In this document: positions 44,972-53,251 of the stretch, one piece after another
How the letters are laid out: each line of letters begins with the position of its first letter
How positions within the stretch are numbered: the stretch's first letter is position 1
Origin: Microbacterium hibisci
Lineage (GTDB): Bacteria; Actinomycetota; Actinomycetes; Actinomycetales; Microbacteriaceae
DNA length: 64,000 nucleotides
Assembly (NCBI RefSeq): GCF_015278255.1
Contig: NZ_JADIJC010000002.1
Span: 209,601 to 273,600, forward strand
Reading direction: 5' to 3'
Made by a program: the position numbers and the translations under genes
The notes under the pieces: generated by a model
What the model was told of the DNA's origin: nothing
The model's database searches: none
The model's input: only the letters and a program-made list of their open reading frames with translations

Positions 44972-45702
44972 ACGGCGCGCTGACCCTCGCGACGGCGGGG
45001 CGCGTGCTGCGTCAGCTCAGTCACGACCCGCGCTCGATCGCACTCATGCTCGTCGCGCCGAGCCTGCTGGTCGGCCTGTTCGCGTGGCTGTTCAGCGATC
45101 AGGAGGGCGTGTTCGACCAGTTCGGCGGGCCTATCCTGGCGCTGTTCCCGTTCATCGTGATGTTCCTCATCACGTCGATCACGACGCTGCGCGAACGCCG
45201 GTCGGGAACCCTCGAGCGGCTCATGACGACCCCCATCGCCAAGGCGGATTTCATCCTCGGCTACGGGCTCGCCTTCGGTCTGATGGCGACGCTGCAGGCG
45301 GTCATCACGGTGACGTTCGCGGTGTGGGTGTGCGGGCTCGAGGTCGAGGGGCCGCTGTGGCAGCTCGGCCTCGTGGCCGTGGTGGACGCGATCCTCGGCA
45401 CGGCACTCGGGCTGCTGGCGAGCGCCTTCGCGCGCACGGAGTTCCAGGCGGTGCAGTTCATGCCGCTCATCGTGTTCCCGCAGATCATCCTGGGCGGTTT
45501 GTTCATGCCGCGCGAGGACATGCCCGACGCGCTCTACCAGATCTCCAAGATCCTGCCGCTGAGCTACGCCATCGACACCATCAACGCGGTGACCGCCGGC
45601 GATGAGGGGTGGGACGTCTTCGGCCCGCTACTGGTCGTGGTCGCGTTCGCCGTCGGAGCGCTCATCCTCGCGTCGCTCACCCTCCGTCGCCGAACCCCGT
45701 AG
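44968..45702 (+). CDS. ABC-2 type transporter permease
   Basis: Membrane subunit of 244 aa with six hydrophobic segments and the ABC-2 signature region (FMPLIVFPQIILGGLFMPRE, then ISKILPLSYAIDTI). RERRSGTLERLMTTPI is the conserved cytoplasmic loop contacting the ATPase. GTG 44968 overlaps the ATPase stop by 4 nt. The pair resembles DrrAB/NodIJ-type exporters. A MarR regulator is convergent downstream and may or may not control it. Confidence 0.9.
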   Translation: MNGALTLATAGRVLRQLSHDPRSIALMLVAPSLLVGLFAWLFSDQEGVFDQFGGPILALFPFIVMFLITSITTLRERRSGTLERLMTTPIAKADFILGYGLAFGLMATLQAVITVTFAVWVCGLEVEGPLWQLGLVAVVDAILGTALGLLASAFARTEFQAVQFMPLIVFPQIILGGLFMPREDMPDALYQISKILPLSYAIDTINAVTAGDEGWDVFGPLLVVVAFAVGALILASLTLRRRTP

Positions 45703-45715
45703 CACCACTCGTCTC

Positions 45716-45746
45716 TGAGCCTGTCGGAGGCGCTTCGACAGGCTCA
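45716..45746. terminator. REP-type hairpin between convergent genes
   Basis: TGAGCCTGTCG and CGACAGGCTCA form a perfect 11-bp stem with a 9-nt loop, in the 56-bp gap between the exporter permease and the MarR gene. It belongs to the same family as the arms at 44757 and 44827. Confidence 0.7.
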
Positions 45747-45758
45747 GCGAACGGGGGC

Positions 45759-46199
45759 TCAGCAGCTGGGCTGCTTCTTCCGCAGCTTGGCCGTGAGCTC
45801 GCGGAGCTGGGCGAGCTCGTCGTCGGAGAGCAGCGACATGCGCTCGGCGATGGCCTTGCCGTGCGAGCTGGCGACGCGGCGGAACAGTGCGGCTCCGGCA
45901 TCCGTCGCGTGCACGAGCGCACCGCGGCCGTCGTCGGGATCCGCGCCCTTCGTGAGCAGACCGCGCGCGACCATGCGATCGACGAGGCGCGAGACGCTCG
46001 GCTGGCTGATCAGCATGTTGGCGGTCACGTCGCGCAGGCGGGCGGTGAGGTCTTCCGCGCGCGTGACCGTGAGGAGCACGTCGTACTCGGCCTGCGTCAG
46101 CGTGTCTTCGTGGAAGTCGTCGTTGATGTCGCCGAACACCTCGTGCTGGGCCCGGAAGAGGCTCTCCCAGGCATCGATGGCGAGTCGGCGGTCGGTCAT
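45759..46199 (-). CDS. MarR-family transcriptional regulator
   Basis: Winged-helix regulator of 146 aa. LTQAEYDVLLTVTRAED leads into the recognition helix MLISQPSVSRLVDRMVARGL and the wing DDGRGALVHATDAG, the normal MarR layout. ATG 46199 lies 7 nt after TAATCT on the minus strand, a leaderless start. It is divergent from the DUF2207 gene with only 42 bp between start codons, so any binding there would affect both genes. Confidence 0.88.
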   Translation of the reverse strand: MTDRRLAIDAWESLFRAQHEVFGDINDDFHEDTLTQAEYDVLLTVTRAEDLTARLRDVTANMLISQPSVSRLVDRMVARGLLTKGADPDDGRGALVHATDAGAALFRRVASSHGKAIAERMSLLSDDELAQLRELTAKLRKKQPSC

Positions 46200-46206
46200 A
46201 TCGACA

Positions 46207-46235
46207 AGATTAGGGCAGGGGGCGGACCCTAGGCT
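46207..46235. promoter_or_regulatory. Back-to-back -10 boxes of a divergent leaderless pair
   Basis: TAATCT on the minus strand (46212-46207) serves the MarR gene and TAGGCT on the plus strand (46230-46235) serves the DUF2207 gene. Each lies 6-7 nt from its start codon. The boxes are only 17 bp apart, so the two polymerases should compete. Confidence 0.55.
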
Positions 46236-46241
46236 GACCCC

Positions 46242-48044
46242 ATGGGGTCTTCTGTCGTCGCTTCGTCGCGTCCGCGCGCGCTCGGGATTCTCGGCCTGGT
46301 GGCGGCTCTGCTGATCGGGATGGTGTTCACAGCCGTCGACACCGCTCCGGCCCGTGCCGACGTCGATGACTTCGCCTTCGAGAGCCTCGACGTCGAATAC
46401 CAGCTCGATCGGGCGGAGGACGGCACCAGCACCCTCACGGTCATCGAGACGTTCGTGGCGCTCTTCCCCGAATTCGACCAGAACCGCGGCATGCGCCGCG
46501 CCATCCCCGACAGCTACCTCGGCGCGCCGCTGCGCCCGGAGCTCGTGTCGATCACCGACGAGAACGGCGCTCCGCGTCCGGCCGAGACGGAGTCCGAGGA
46601 CGGCTTCTACCTGATGGTGTCGCGCGCCGATGACTTCGTGCACGGACGCCAGACCTACGTCTTCACGTACACGCTCGAGAACGTCACGAGGTACTTCTCC
46701 GACACCGGCGTCGACGAGTTCTACTGGGACGTCAACGGCACTGCCTGGCCGCAGCCGTTCGGTCGTGTCACAGCGCGCGTCACGATGCCGGACGACCTCG
46801 ACGCAGCCCGCACCGGCGCGCAGGCCTGCTACTTCGGCTACCAGGACGACGAGCAGACCTGTTCCGTCGACGTCGAGTCCGACGGCGCGGTGACGGCGTC
46901 CGTCGAGAACGTGCAGCCCTTCCAGACGGTGACCATCGCGATCGGATTCGCGCCCGACACGTTCACGGAATTCGACACGTCGTACTTCGCGTCGCCGTGG
47001 GGCTGGCTGCAGAGCATCGTCGCGGTGCTGGGGCTCGGCACCGCCCTGGTGCTCGCCCTGGTGACGCGCCGGCGCCATCTGCGCGACGCGCCCGGGCGAC
47101 CCGTGATCATCGCCGAGTACACGCCGCCGCGCGAGATCGATGCGCTCGAAAGCGCGGTCCTGCTGGGGCACACGACCAAGGCCATCCCGGCCGAGGTGCT
47201 CGAGCAGGCCGTGGTCGGCAGCATCCGCATCGAGGAGGGTCCGGCGAAGCGGTTCGGCGGCACGCGGCTGAAGGCCGTGCTGGTGGACCCCTCGCTCGCG
47301 GACGGGGATGGACGGATGCTGCTGCCCGGCCTCTTCCCGTCGGGAGTGCCCGGTGAGGAGTTCGAGTTCGGGCGCAGCGACACCAGGTTCTCCACCACCG
47401 CGCAGAAGGTGTTGAAGGCGGCATCGTCGGAGCTGAGGGAGCGGGGCCTCCGCCGGCACGTGCCCGCCGGCGCTCGTGCGTGGCCGATCGTGATCGCGAT
47501 CGTCTCGGCGGCGCTGGTGGTGTTGTTCGGCATCGGCGCGCTCGTCTCGTACGTGGCGCCGCTCGTGCCGATCGTGCTGCTCGTCGCGGGCGTGCTCGCC
47601 GCGCTGGTGGTCGCGGGTCTCGTCTCGCGCAAGCCGCTCACGGCGGCGGGGGCGGAGGTGCGCGACCACCTGCAGGGCTTGAAGCAGTTCATCGAGTGGG
47701 CCGAGGCCGATCGCATCCGGATGCTGCAGTCGCCGCAGGGAGCGGAGCGCGTGCAGGTCGACATCTCCGATCCTCGGGTGAAGCTGAGGCTCTACGAGAA
47801 GCTGCTGCCGTACGCGGTCGTGTTCGGTCAGGAGAAGAAGTGGGCCGATGAGCTCGCCATGCTCTACGGCGAGGGCAACTCGCCGGGCTGGTACGCGGGA
47901 GGCTCCGGCTTCAACGCGGCCGCCTTCTCGGCCGGGATCTCGAACCTGTCGAGCTCGGCGTCGGCATCGTCGTCGTCCGGCGGCTCGTCGGGCGGCGGCT
48001 CCGCCGGCGGCGGAGGCGGCGGGGGCGGCGGCGGGGGAGTGTAG
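46242..48044 (+). CDS. DUF2207 membrane protein
   Basis: A 600-aa protein with an N-terminal signal (GILGLVAALLIGMVFTAV, cleavage near APARAD). A large extracytoplasmic DUF2207 domain (VDDFAFESLDVEYQLDRAED, YTLENVTRYFSDTGVDEFYW) runs to about residue 245. A membrane helix follows, then a cytosolic region, then two more helices near 410-460. A Ser/Gly-rich tail ends in a run of glycines. The function is unknown; the family often has this Gly-rich end. A heptameric DNA repeat starts 3 nt after the stop. Confidence 0.88.
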   Translation: MGSSVVASSRPRALGILGLVAALLIGMVFTAVDTAPARADVDDFAFESLDVEYQLDRAEDGTSTLTVIETFVALFPEFDQNRGMRRAIPDSYLGAPLRPELVSITDENGAPRPAETESEDGFYLMVSRADDFVHGRQTYVFTYTLENVTRYFSDTGVDEFYWDVNGTAWPQPFGRVTARVTMPDDLDAARTGAQACYFGYQDDEQTCSVDVESDGAVTASVENVQPFQTVTIAIGFAPDTFTEFDTSYFASPWGWLQSIVAVLGLGTALVLALVTRRRHLRDAPGRPVIIAEYTPPREIDALESAVLLGHTTKAIPAEVLEQAVVGSIRIEEGPAKRFGGTRLKAVLVDPSLADGDGRMLLPGLFPSGVPGEEFEFGRSDTRFSTTAQKVLKAASSELRERGLRRHVPAGARAWPIVIAIVSAALVVLFGIGALVSYVAPLVPIVLLVAGVLAALVVAGLVSRKPLTAAGAEVRDHLQGLKQFIEWAEADRIRMLQSPQGAERVQVDISDPRVKLRLYEKLLPYAVVFGQEKKWADELAMLYGEGNSPGWYAGGSGFNAAAFSAGISNLSSSASASSSSGGSSGGGSAGGGGGGGGGGGV

Positions 48045-48047
48045 GCG

Positions 48048-48110
48048 CGAGGCACGAGGCACGAGGCACGAGGCACGAGGCGCGAGGCACTAGGCACGAG
48101 GCACGAGGCG
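48048..48110. repeat. 7-bp tandem repeat (CGAGGCA)n
   Basis: Nine consecutive heptamers; six are exactly CGAGGCA, the others single-base variants. The tract starts 3 nt after the DUF2207 stop. It is a likely slippage-prone minisatellite. Confidence 0.92.
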
Positions 48111-48144
48111 CGGCGCGGAGGCGCGGGCGCGCGTCGGTCCGGGC

Positions 48145-48312
48145 GCAAGAGTAAGGGCCGGTCGGAGAGGCTACCGACCGGCCCTTGTCCCTTGCACCAA
48201 GAGTGTCCTGCAATCACATGCCGGCAGCTGCCACAGCAAAACAACTACCGTGCCAGCACTCTATAACGGCCAGATAACAGAGGCAAGGGTTTCTCGTTAT
48301 GTTTTCGTGATG
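48145..48312. repeat. 168-bp direct repeat, copy 1
   Basis: Near-identical to 49636-49803 (about 153 of 168 positions; the first 107 differ at one). It begins with a long hairpin: AAGGGCCGGTCGG pairs with CCGACCGGCCCTT, with an outer GCAAG/CTTGC. The 3' part has the boxes ATAACG-N5-ATAAC and TCGTTAT-N4-TCGTGAT. It lies 77 bp before the mannosyltransferase gene and is probably its upstream control region. Confidence 0.9.
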
Positions 48313-48389
48313 TCTCGGCTCCGGGCGTGGCCTGCTCTCGAAGCGGTTCCGTCACGGAGCGTTTCTCTGCGCCTGTCATACTGCGCCGC

Positions 48390-49607
48390 GTGCAGACGCT
48401 GACCCGGACCGAGAGAACGATCGCGCCCGTGCTCGTCGCGCCGGCGGCACGTATCGCTGCCGTCTACGTCGCGGCGCGGCTCGCCACCACCATGTTCTTC
48501 CTCGTCGCGTCGGCGTGGTCGCCGCAGGACTCCCGCTTCGGGAACCGCGCCGACCTGTGGACGTACATCGGCGCCTGGGACGCACAGTGGTACCGGCGCA
48601 TCGCCGAGGAGGGCTATCCGGCGGTGCTGCCGCTGACAGAGGCGGGCGACATCGCGCAGAACGCGTGGGCGTTCATGCCGCTCTATCCCTGGGCGTCGGC
48701 CGGCGTGGGCGCGCTCCTGGGATCGTGGGCCGCGGGAGGGGTCGTGATCTCCCTGGTGGCGGGATACCTGTGCTGCCTCGTGCTGCGCAGCATCCTCGTC
48801 GAGCGCATCGGCGAGGCGGCGGCGCTGTGGGCGGTGGCGTTCTTCGCCGCGGCACCGCTGGCGGCGATGTTCCAGGTGGCCTATGCCGAGGCATCCTTCC
48901 TGCTCCTGGTTCTTCTCGGGATCCGGTGCCTGCAGCGGCGCCGCTACGGCTGGCTGTACGCGCTCGTGCCCGTGATGGCGTTCACACGGCCCGGCGTTCT
49001 CGCCTTCGCGCTGCTGCTCGCGCTGTTCGCCGGGTGGCGGTGGATGCAGCGCCGCACCGAGCCCCTGCGGCGCCTCGAACTCTTGCAGCTGGGTGGCGCG
49101 GCAGCGCTGGCCGTGGCTCTCGGGCTCGCGTGGCAGGTGATCGCGGCACTGGTGACCGGTCAGGCGGATGCGTATCTCGACACCGAGCTGTCGTGGCGGC
49201 GCCTGTGGATGGGCGACACCGGCGCGTTCGTGCCGGGCGAGGGCTGGCTGCTCGCGGCCGACTACTGGCTGCACGAGTGGGGTGTGGCGCCCGGTCTCGC
49301 GCCGGCGGCCGTTTTCGGGCTCGTCGCGATGGTCGCGATCGTTCTCACGGTCGAACCGCACGTGAAGCGACTCGGGGTCGAGATCCGTCTGTGGGTCGCG
49401 AGCTACCTGCTGTACCTGCTCGCCGTGTTCCTGCCGCAGTCGAGCATCTTCCGGCTGCTCTTCCCGCTTGCGCCACTGGCCGGCGCGCTGGCGCTGCCGG
49501 CGAGCACGGCGTGGCGCGTCGGCGTGCTGATCGCCTCGCTCGTGGGCCAGTGGTGGTGGATCTGGAACATGTACGGACTCGGCACCGAGTTCTGGCACAT
49601 CCCCTGA
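48390..49607 (+). CDS. PIG-V/GT76-like membrane mannosyltransferase
   Basis: Polytopic membrane protein of 405 aa with about nine hydrophobic segments. An extracytoplasmic first loop carries WDAQWYRRIAEEGYP near residue 58, the WD motif of PIG-V-type (GT50/GT76) transferases using polyprenyl-phosphate sugars. NAWAFMPLYPW follows. The probable role is glycosylating a cell-envelope component. GTG 48390 lies 7 nt after CATACT and yields a normal first helix. It is flanked by two 168-bp direct repeats. Confidence 0.82.
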   Translation: MQTLTRTERTIAPVLVAPAARIAAVYVAARLATTMFFLVASAWSPQDSRFGNRADLWTYIGAWDAQWYRRIAEEGYPAVLPLTEAGDIAQNAWAFMPLYPWASAGVGALLGSWAAGGVVISLVAGYLCCLVLRSILVERIGEAAALWAVAFFAAAPLAAMFQVAYAEASFLLLVLLGIRCLQRRRYGWLYALVPVMAFTRPGVLAFALLLALFAGWRWMQRRTEPLRRLELLQLGGAAALAVALGLAWQVIAALVTGQADAYLDTELSWRRLWMGDTGAFVPGEGWLLAADYWLHEWGVAPGLAPAAVFGLVAMVAIVLTVEPHVKRLGVEIRLWVASYLLYLLAVFLPQSSIFRLLFPLAPLAGALALPASTAWRVGVLIASLVGQWWWIWNMYGLGTEFWHIP

Positions 49608-49635
49608 TCCGACTGCCGCATCGACTGGGGTTGCG

Positions 49636-49803
49636 GCAAGAGTCAGGGCCGGTCGGAGAGGCTACCGACCGGCCCTTGTCCCTTGCACCAAGAGTGTCCT
49701 GCAATCACATGCCGGCAGCTGCCACAGCAAAACAACTACCGTTCCTGAACTCTATAACGACGGGGTAACGATGGGAAGGGTATGTCGTTATCTTTTCGTG
49801 ATG
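49636..49803. repeat. 168-bp direct repeat, copy 2
   Basis: Second copy of the element at 48145, in the same orientation, starting 28 bp after the mannosyltransferase stop. Boxes ATAACG-N5-GTAACG and TCGTTAT-N4-TCGTGAT are kept while the spacers differ. No credible plus-strand gene follows: the Nudix gene begins on the opposite strand and ends at 49858. This copy may be a relic promoter, or its hairpin may end the mannosyltransferase transcript. Confidence 0.9.
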
Positions 49804-49857
49804 GATTTCCTGAGCATCAGCAGGGGCGTTCCGCGGGCCCCGGCCCTCGCCGAGGCG

Positions 49858-50310
49858 TCAGAATCCGACGTTGAGCAGCCCCACCGAGGTGTTGTCGCGG
49901 AGCCACTCCAACGCCGTGCGCTCGTACGCGGGCACCTCGGCGGGCAGGTCACCGAGCGCGAACCATCTCAGCTCGGCGCACTTGTGCGGTTCCCGGATCG
50001 TCGGCTCGCCGTCCCACGACGAGCACGTGAAGAACCAGTCGACGCGCTGCTCCCTCGGGTTCGACGTGCCGTCCGTGCGCTGCATGACGGATGCCGCGAC
50101 CATCGCCGATGTCGGAACGACGAGGCCCAGCTCTTCCTCGAGCTCTCGGACGGCCGCGCGGACGGCCGTCTCGCCCGGCTCGAGGTGGCCGGCGGCGCCC
50201 GCCGTCCAGAAGCCGTCCATGTACCCGGTGTTCTGTCGCAGCTGCAGCAGCACCTCGCCGTCGCGCACCAGGTAGACGTACGCGGCGGGGATCAGGCTGT
50301 AGCGGGTCAC
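49858..50310 (-). CDS. Nudix hydrolase
   Basis: A 150-aa pyrophosphohydrolase with an intact Nudix box from GHLEPGETAVRAAV to RELEEELGL (about 41-63), including the REUxEE core. YSLIPAAYVYLVRDGEVLLQ precedes it. The substrate (nucleotide or nucleotide-sugar) cannot be read. GTG 50310 lies 6 nt after TAGGGT, so it is probably leaderless. Confidence 0.9.
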   Translation of the reverse strand: MTRYSLIPAAYVYLVRDGEVLLQLRQNTGYMDGFWTAGAAGHLEPGETAVRAAVRELEEELGLVVPTSAMVAASVMQRTDGTSNPREQRVDWFFTCSSWDGEPTIREPHKCAELRWFALGDLPAEVPAYERTALEWLRDNTSVGLLNVGF

Positions 50311-50370
50311 CGGACGACCCTAGCGGTCGGACTCGACATCGACATCGAGTTCGAGAGCGCGTCCGGATCC

Positions 50371-50401
50371 GGGCTGTCGGCGGCGTGGCCGCCGACAGCC
50401 C
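50371..50401 (-). terminator. Terminator of the GH74 gene
   Basis: A perfect 14-bp stem, GGGCTGTCGGCGGC with GCCGCCGACAGCCC, and a 3-nt loop. It lies 5 nt beyond the GH74 stop and before the Nudix promoter. There is no U-tract. Confidence 0.7.
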
Positions 50402-50406
50402 GTGCC

Positions 50407-53043
50407 TCAGCCGAGGCGCTCCCAGGGGCCGTTCTTCTTCGCCCCGGGCTCGTCGCCTCGAGTCCACCATCGGGCGCGCCACAGCTCGCCGCCGAACGAC
50501 GCGATGTCACCGGCGTCGAAGATGCGCGATGCCGTCCACACCGCGACGCCCGTCGGCGTCGCCGCGATCTCCTGCCACGCGCCGTTCTTCTTGCTGCCCG
50601 GCGCCTGGCCGCGCGTCCACCACGAGGCGACCCACGCCGCGCCGCCGTGCGCGACCACGTCGCCCTCTACGTACACCGATCCCGCGTTCCACGCCGCCGG
50701 CTCTGCGGCGGCGGTGTCGTCGCCGACGATGATGCCGCGGCCGTTCGTCGCGATGTAGACACGGCCGAACACATCGGGGTCTCCCTCGATGTCGGCGCCG
50801 ATCCAGCCCCACTGGTGGGCGTCGTCGTTGATCCGCCACCAGCTCGCGCCGCCGTCCGTCGAGCGATAGACCCCGCGCTCGCCGTCCCGCGACGCCGCCG
50901 TGTAGATCGCGGGCGTCGTGGCACCCGGCGCCGCCTTGCCGAAGCCGACCGTGTCGGCCTCGTCGAAGCCGCTCGTGGCGGTCCAGGTCGCGCCGGCGTC
51001 CTGCGAGTGCCACAGTCCGTAGGCGCCGCCCTCGTCCGAACCGCCGGCCAGCCACACATCGCCGATCGACCCGGGCGTCGCTGCGAATCGCACCGGGCCC
51101 TCGTCGGGGAGCGTGCCCTCGCTCACGGCGGCGAACGTCGCGCCCCCGTCGTCGGAGCGATAGAACACGCCTCCCGCGAACGCGTACACGCGCCGCGGAT
51201 CGACCCGGTCGCTCTCGACGCGGGCGCCCGCCGGCAGCCCCGCCACCTCGGCGAACGTCGTGCCGCCGTCGGCCGAGTGACGCACCGCGACGCCGTCGGG
51301 CGTCCAGACGATGCCCGAGCCGTCGGCGTTCACCGTGACCGTTCCCGACCCGGTGGCGCCGTCGGCCGCGGGTGACGTCGTCCACGAGTCGCCACCGTCG
51401 ACGGATGCCGCGACCACGCGCGCGCCGCTCCCGTCGGTGCCCGCGCGCACGATCACGTCGGGCTCGAGCCCTGCCACGTCCACGCTCGTGCCCCCGCCGA
51501 AGTACGGCGCCTGGAAGCTCTGCGGCACGCTGTCGAGGTCGTCATGGATGAAGCCGCCGAGGTCGAGCATCGCCGACACGACGTCGATGTCGCCGGCGGG
51601 CGCGGCGAGATCCTGGATCGCCGTCTCCTCGATGCCGAACGCCTCGGGGGCGAGGTGGATGACGCCGCCGGGCTCGTCCCACGCGGTGAGGTCGTCGCTC
51701 CGGTAGATCGTCGCCCCGGTGCCGTACATCAGCTCATCGGAGTCGAACGGGTCGATCTCGAGCGCCGACACCATCCAGCCGAGCTTCGGCGTGGGCTCCG
51801 CCCACGGCACCGGCCCGCTGACCTCCTTGCCGAACGCCAGCCACGGCACGTCGTCGATCGACTGCGAATACCGCGCGGCCACGTACGAGCCCGACTCGTC
51901 GTACGCGTAATCCCAGATGGGCGTCCACGTCTCGCCCCGGTCGGTCGAACGGAAGATGAGGATGTCGGGCCACCACTGGATCTGCGACGCGACCATGATC
52001 GTGTCGGGATCGCTCCGGTCGATCGTGAGCCCGGCGAATCCGAAGTCCACGCCCACGGGCCGCAGGGTCGGCGTGACCTCGGTCCACGTGCCGTCGTCGA
52101 TGCCGTAGCGCCACACCTGCCCGTCCGACCCGTCGTACGGGCCGGAGGTGTTGCTGGTGGAGAGGTAGAGGAACCGACCCGCCTCGTCGACGATGCCGTG
52201 GTGCGGCAGGAAGCCGGTCGGCGCCCCCGCCACCGGCTGCCACGTCGCACCGGCGTCGTCGGAGCGGTAGAGGATGTCGTCGGTGTCGGCCACCGCGGTG
52301 AACACCGTGCGCGTCGGGGCTCCGGCATCCGTCGTCGACGTGTCGAATGCCGTCCACAGCACGCCGAGGTTCTGCATGAGGTAGGAGTTGCCCGACCCCG
52401 CGTCGGGCACGAAGTCGCCGGCGTTCGGGAACGACTCGACGCGCGAGAAGGTGGCTCCGGCGTCGGTCGACCGCCAGAGTCCCTGCCCCTGTTCGGCACC
52501 GTAGTAGAGCACGTCGGTGTCGCTGGGGTCGACCTGCAGGCGCTCGCCGATGCCGCGGCCGGGCATGTTGCCGCCGACCTTGAAGGGGAGCGGTGACGCG
52601 TCCCACGTGGAGCCGTAGTCGTCGGATCGCAGGATCGCGCCGGGGGACGGATCCCACTCGTTCGTGTACATGCCGGTCGCGACGTAGACCCGGTTGGTCT
52701 CGATCGGGTCGGTCGCCAGGCTCAGCACGCCGAGCCGGTTCCAGTCGTCCCAGCCGACGTGGTCGAGGAGCGGCACCCACTCGTCGCTGTCGCGATCGAG
52801 CCGGTAGGCGCCGCCGATGTCGGTGCGGGCGTACACGAGGCCCGGCTCGGTCTGGCTGTAGACGATGCCCGGCACGTAGCCTCCGCCCGAGATGGCCGCG
52901 TTCGACCACTCGTATGAGGGAGGGACGGATGCCGCGAGCGCGGGTGCGTCGGTCGGCTGCGCAGTGGCCGGGGGGACGACCGAGAGGGGGATGACGACGC
53001 CGGTCGCGACGACGAGTCCGATGGCGGAACGCCTGAATCTCAC
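50407..53043 (-). CDS. Secreted GH74 xyloglucanase-like enzyme with two CBM5/12 modules
   Basis: Secreted protein of 878 aa. A signal peptide (VRFRRSAIGLVVATG..., cleavage near ATAQ) precedes a two-propeller GH74 body containing many Asp-box-like repeats (RSDDAGATW). The two expected catalytic Asp are in YARTDIGGAYR and AMLDLGGFIHDD. Two consecutive carbohydrate-binding modules end the protein (about 785-830 and 835-878), both with WWTRG-x-xPG-x-KKNG-W and a GD motif, of chitin/cellulose-binding type 5/12. Predicted activity: endo-xyloglucanase. GTG 53043 has AGGAG 10 nt upstream. Confidence 0.9.
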   Translation of the reverse strand: MRFRRSAIGLVVATGVVIPLSVVPPATAQPTDAPALAASVPPSYEWSNAAISGGGYVPGIVYSQTEPGLVYARTDIGGAYRLDRDSDEWVPLLDHVGWDDWNRLGVLSLATDPIETNRVYVATGMYTNEWDPSPGAILRSDDYGSTWDASPLPFKVGGNMPGRGIGERLQVDPSDTDVLYYGAEQGQGLWRSTDAGATFSRVESFPNAGDFVPDAGSGNSYLMQNLGVLWTAFDTSTTDAGAPTRTVFTAVADTDDILYRSDDAGATWQPVAGAPTGFLPHHGIVDEAGRFLYLSTSNTSGPYDGSDGQVWRYGIDDGTWTEVTPTLRPVGVDFGFAGLTIDRSDPDTIMVASQIQWWPDILIFRSTDRGETWTPIWDYAYDESGSYVAARYSQSIDDVPWLAFGKEVSGPVPWAEPTPKLGWMVSALEIDPFDSDELMYGTGATIYRSDDLTAWDEPGGVIHLAPEAFGIEETAIQDLAAPAGDIDVVSAMLDLGGFIHDDLDSVPQSFQAPYFGGGTSVDVAGLEPDVIVRAGTDGSGARVVAASVDGGDSWTTSPAADGATGSGTVTVNADGSGIVWTPDGVAVRHSADGGTTFAEVAGLPAGARVESDRVDPRRVYAFAGGVFYRSDDGGATFAAVSEGTLPDEGPVRFAATPGSIGDVWLAGGSDEGGAYGLWHSQDAGATWTATSGFDEADTVGFGKAAPGATTPAIYTAASRDGERGVYRSTDGGASWWRINDDAHQWGWIGADIEGDPDVFGRVYIATNGRGIIVGDDTAAAEPAAWNAGSVYVEGDVVAHGGAAWVASWWTRGQAPGSKKNGAWQEIAATPTGVAVWTASRIFDAGDIASFGGELWRARWWTRGDEPGAKKNGPWERLG

Positions 53044-53100
53044 GATGAAACACTCCTGTCGTGTTCGGTGATGGGTCTTCTTCGACCGAGGGCGACGATA

Positions 53101-53114
53101 TCGAAGCGCTTCGA
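53101..53114. promoter_or_regulatory. LacI-type operator upstream of GH74
   Basis: TCGAAGCGCTTCGA, a perfect 14-bp palindrome with the central GCGC of LacI-family (CebR-like) operators, 58 bp before the GH74 start. No LacI gene is adjacent, so a distant regulator would act here. The rest of this 208-bp divergent region shows nothing else clear. Confidence 0.6.
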
Positions 53115-53251
53115 ATCTGTCGAGGGTGAGCGTGCCCGCGAAGGCAAGTCCGGGGAGCGGGGGTGGCGCAAACGCCACCTATCCGCGCGGGCGGCCCCGC
53201 TCCACACTGACGAGAGGCGGCTCGCGCCGCACACGATGAGGGGAACATCGC

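Noticed and set aside
48145-48312. Riboswitch such as the c-di-AMP (ydaO) type upstream of envelope genes
   Set aside because: I could not find the conserved core motifs; the sequence is better explained by a hairpin and repeated DNA boxes.
48145-49803. Insertion sequence or attachment sites formed by the 168-bp repeats
   Set aside because: They are direct, not inverted, and enclose a glycosyltransferase without transposase or integrase; no target duplication is seen.
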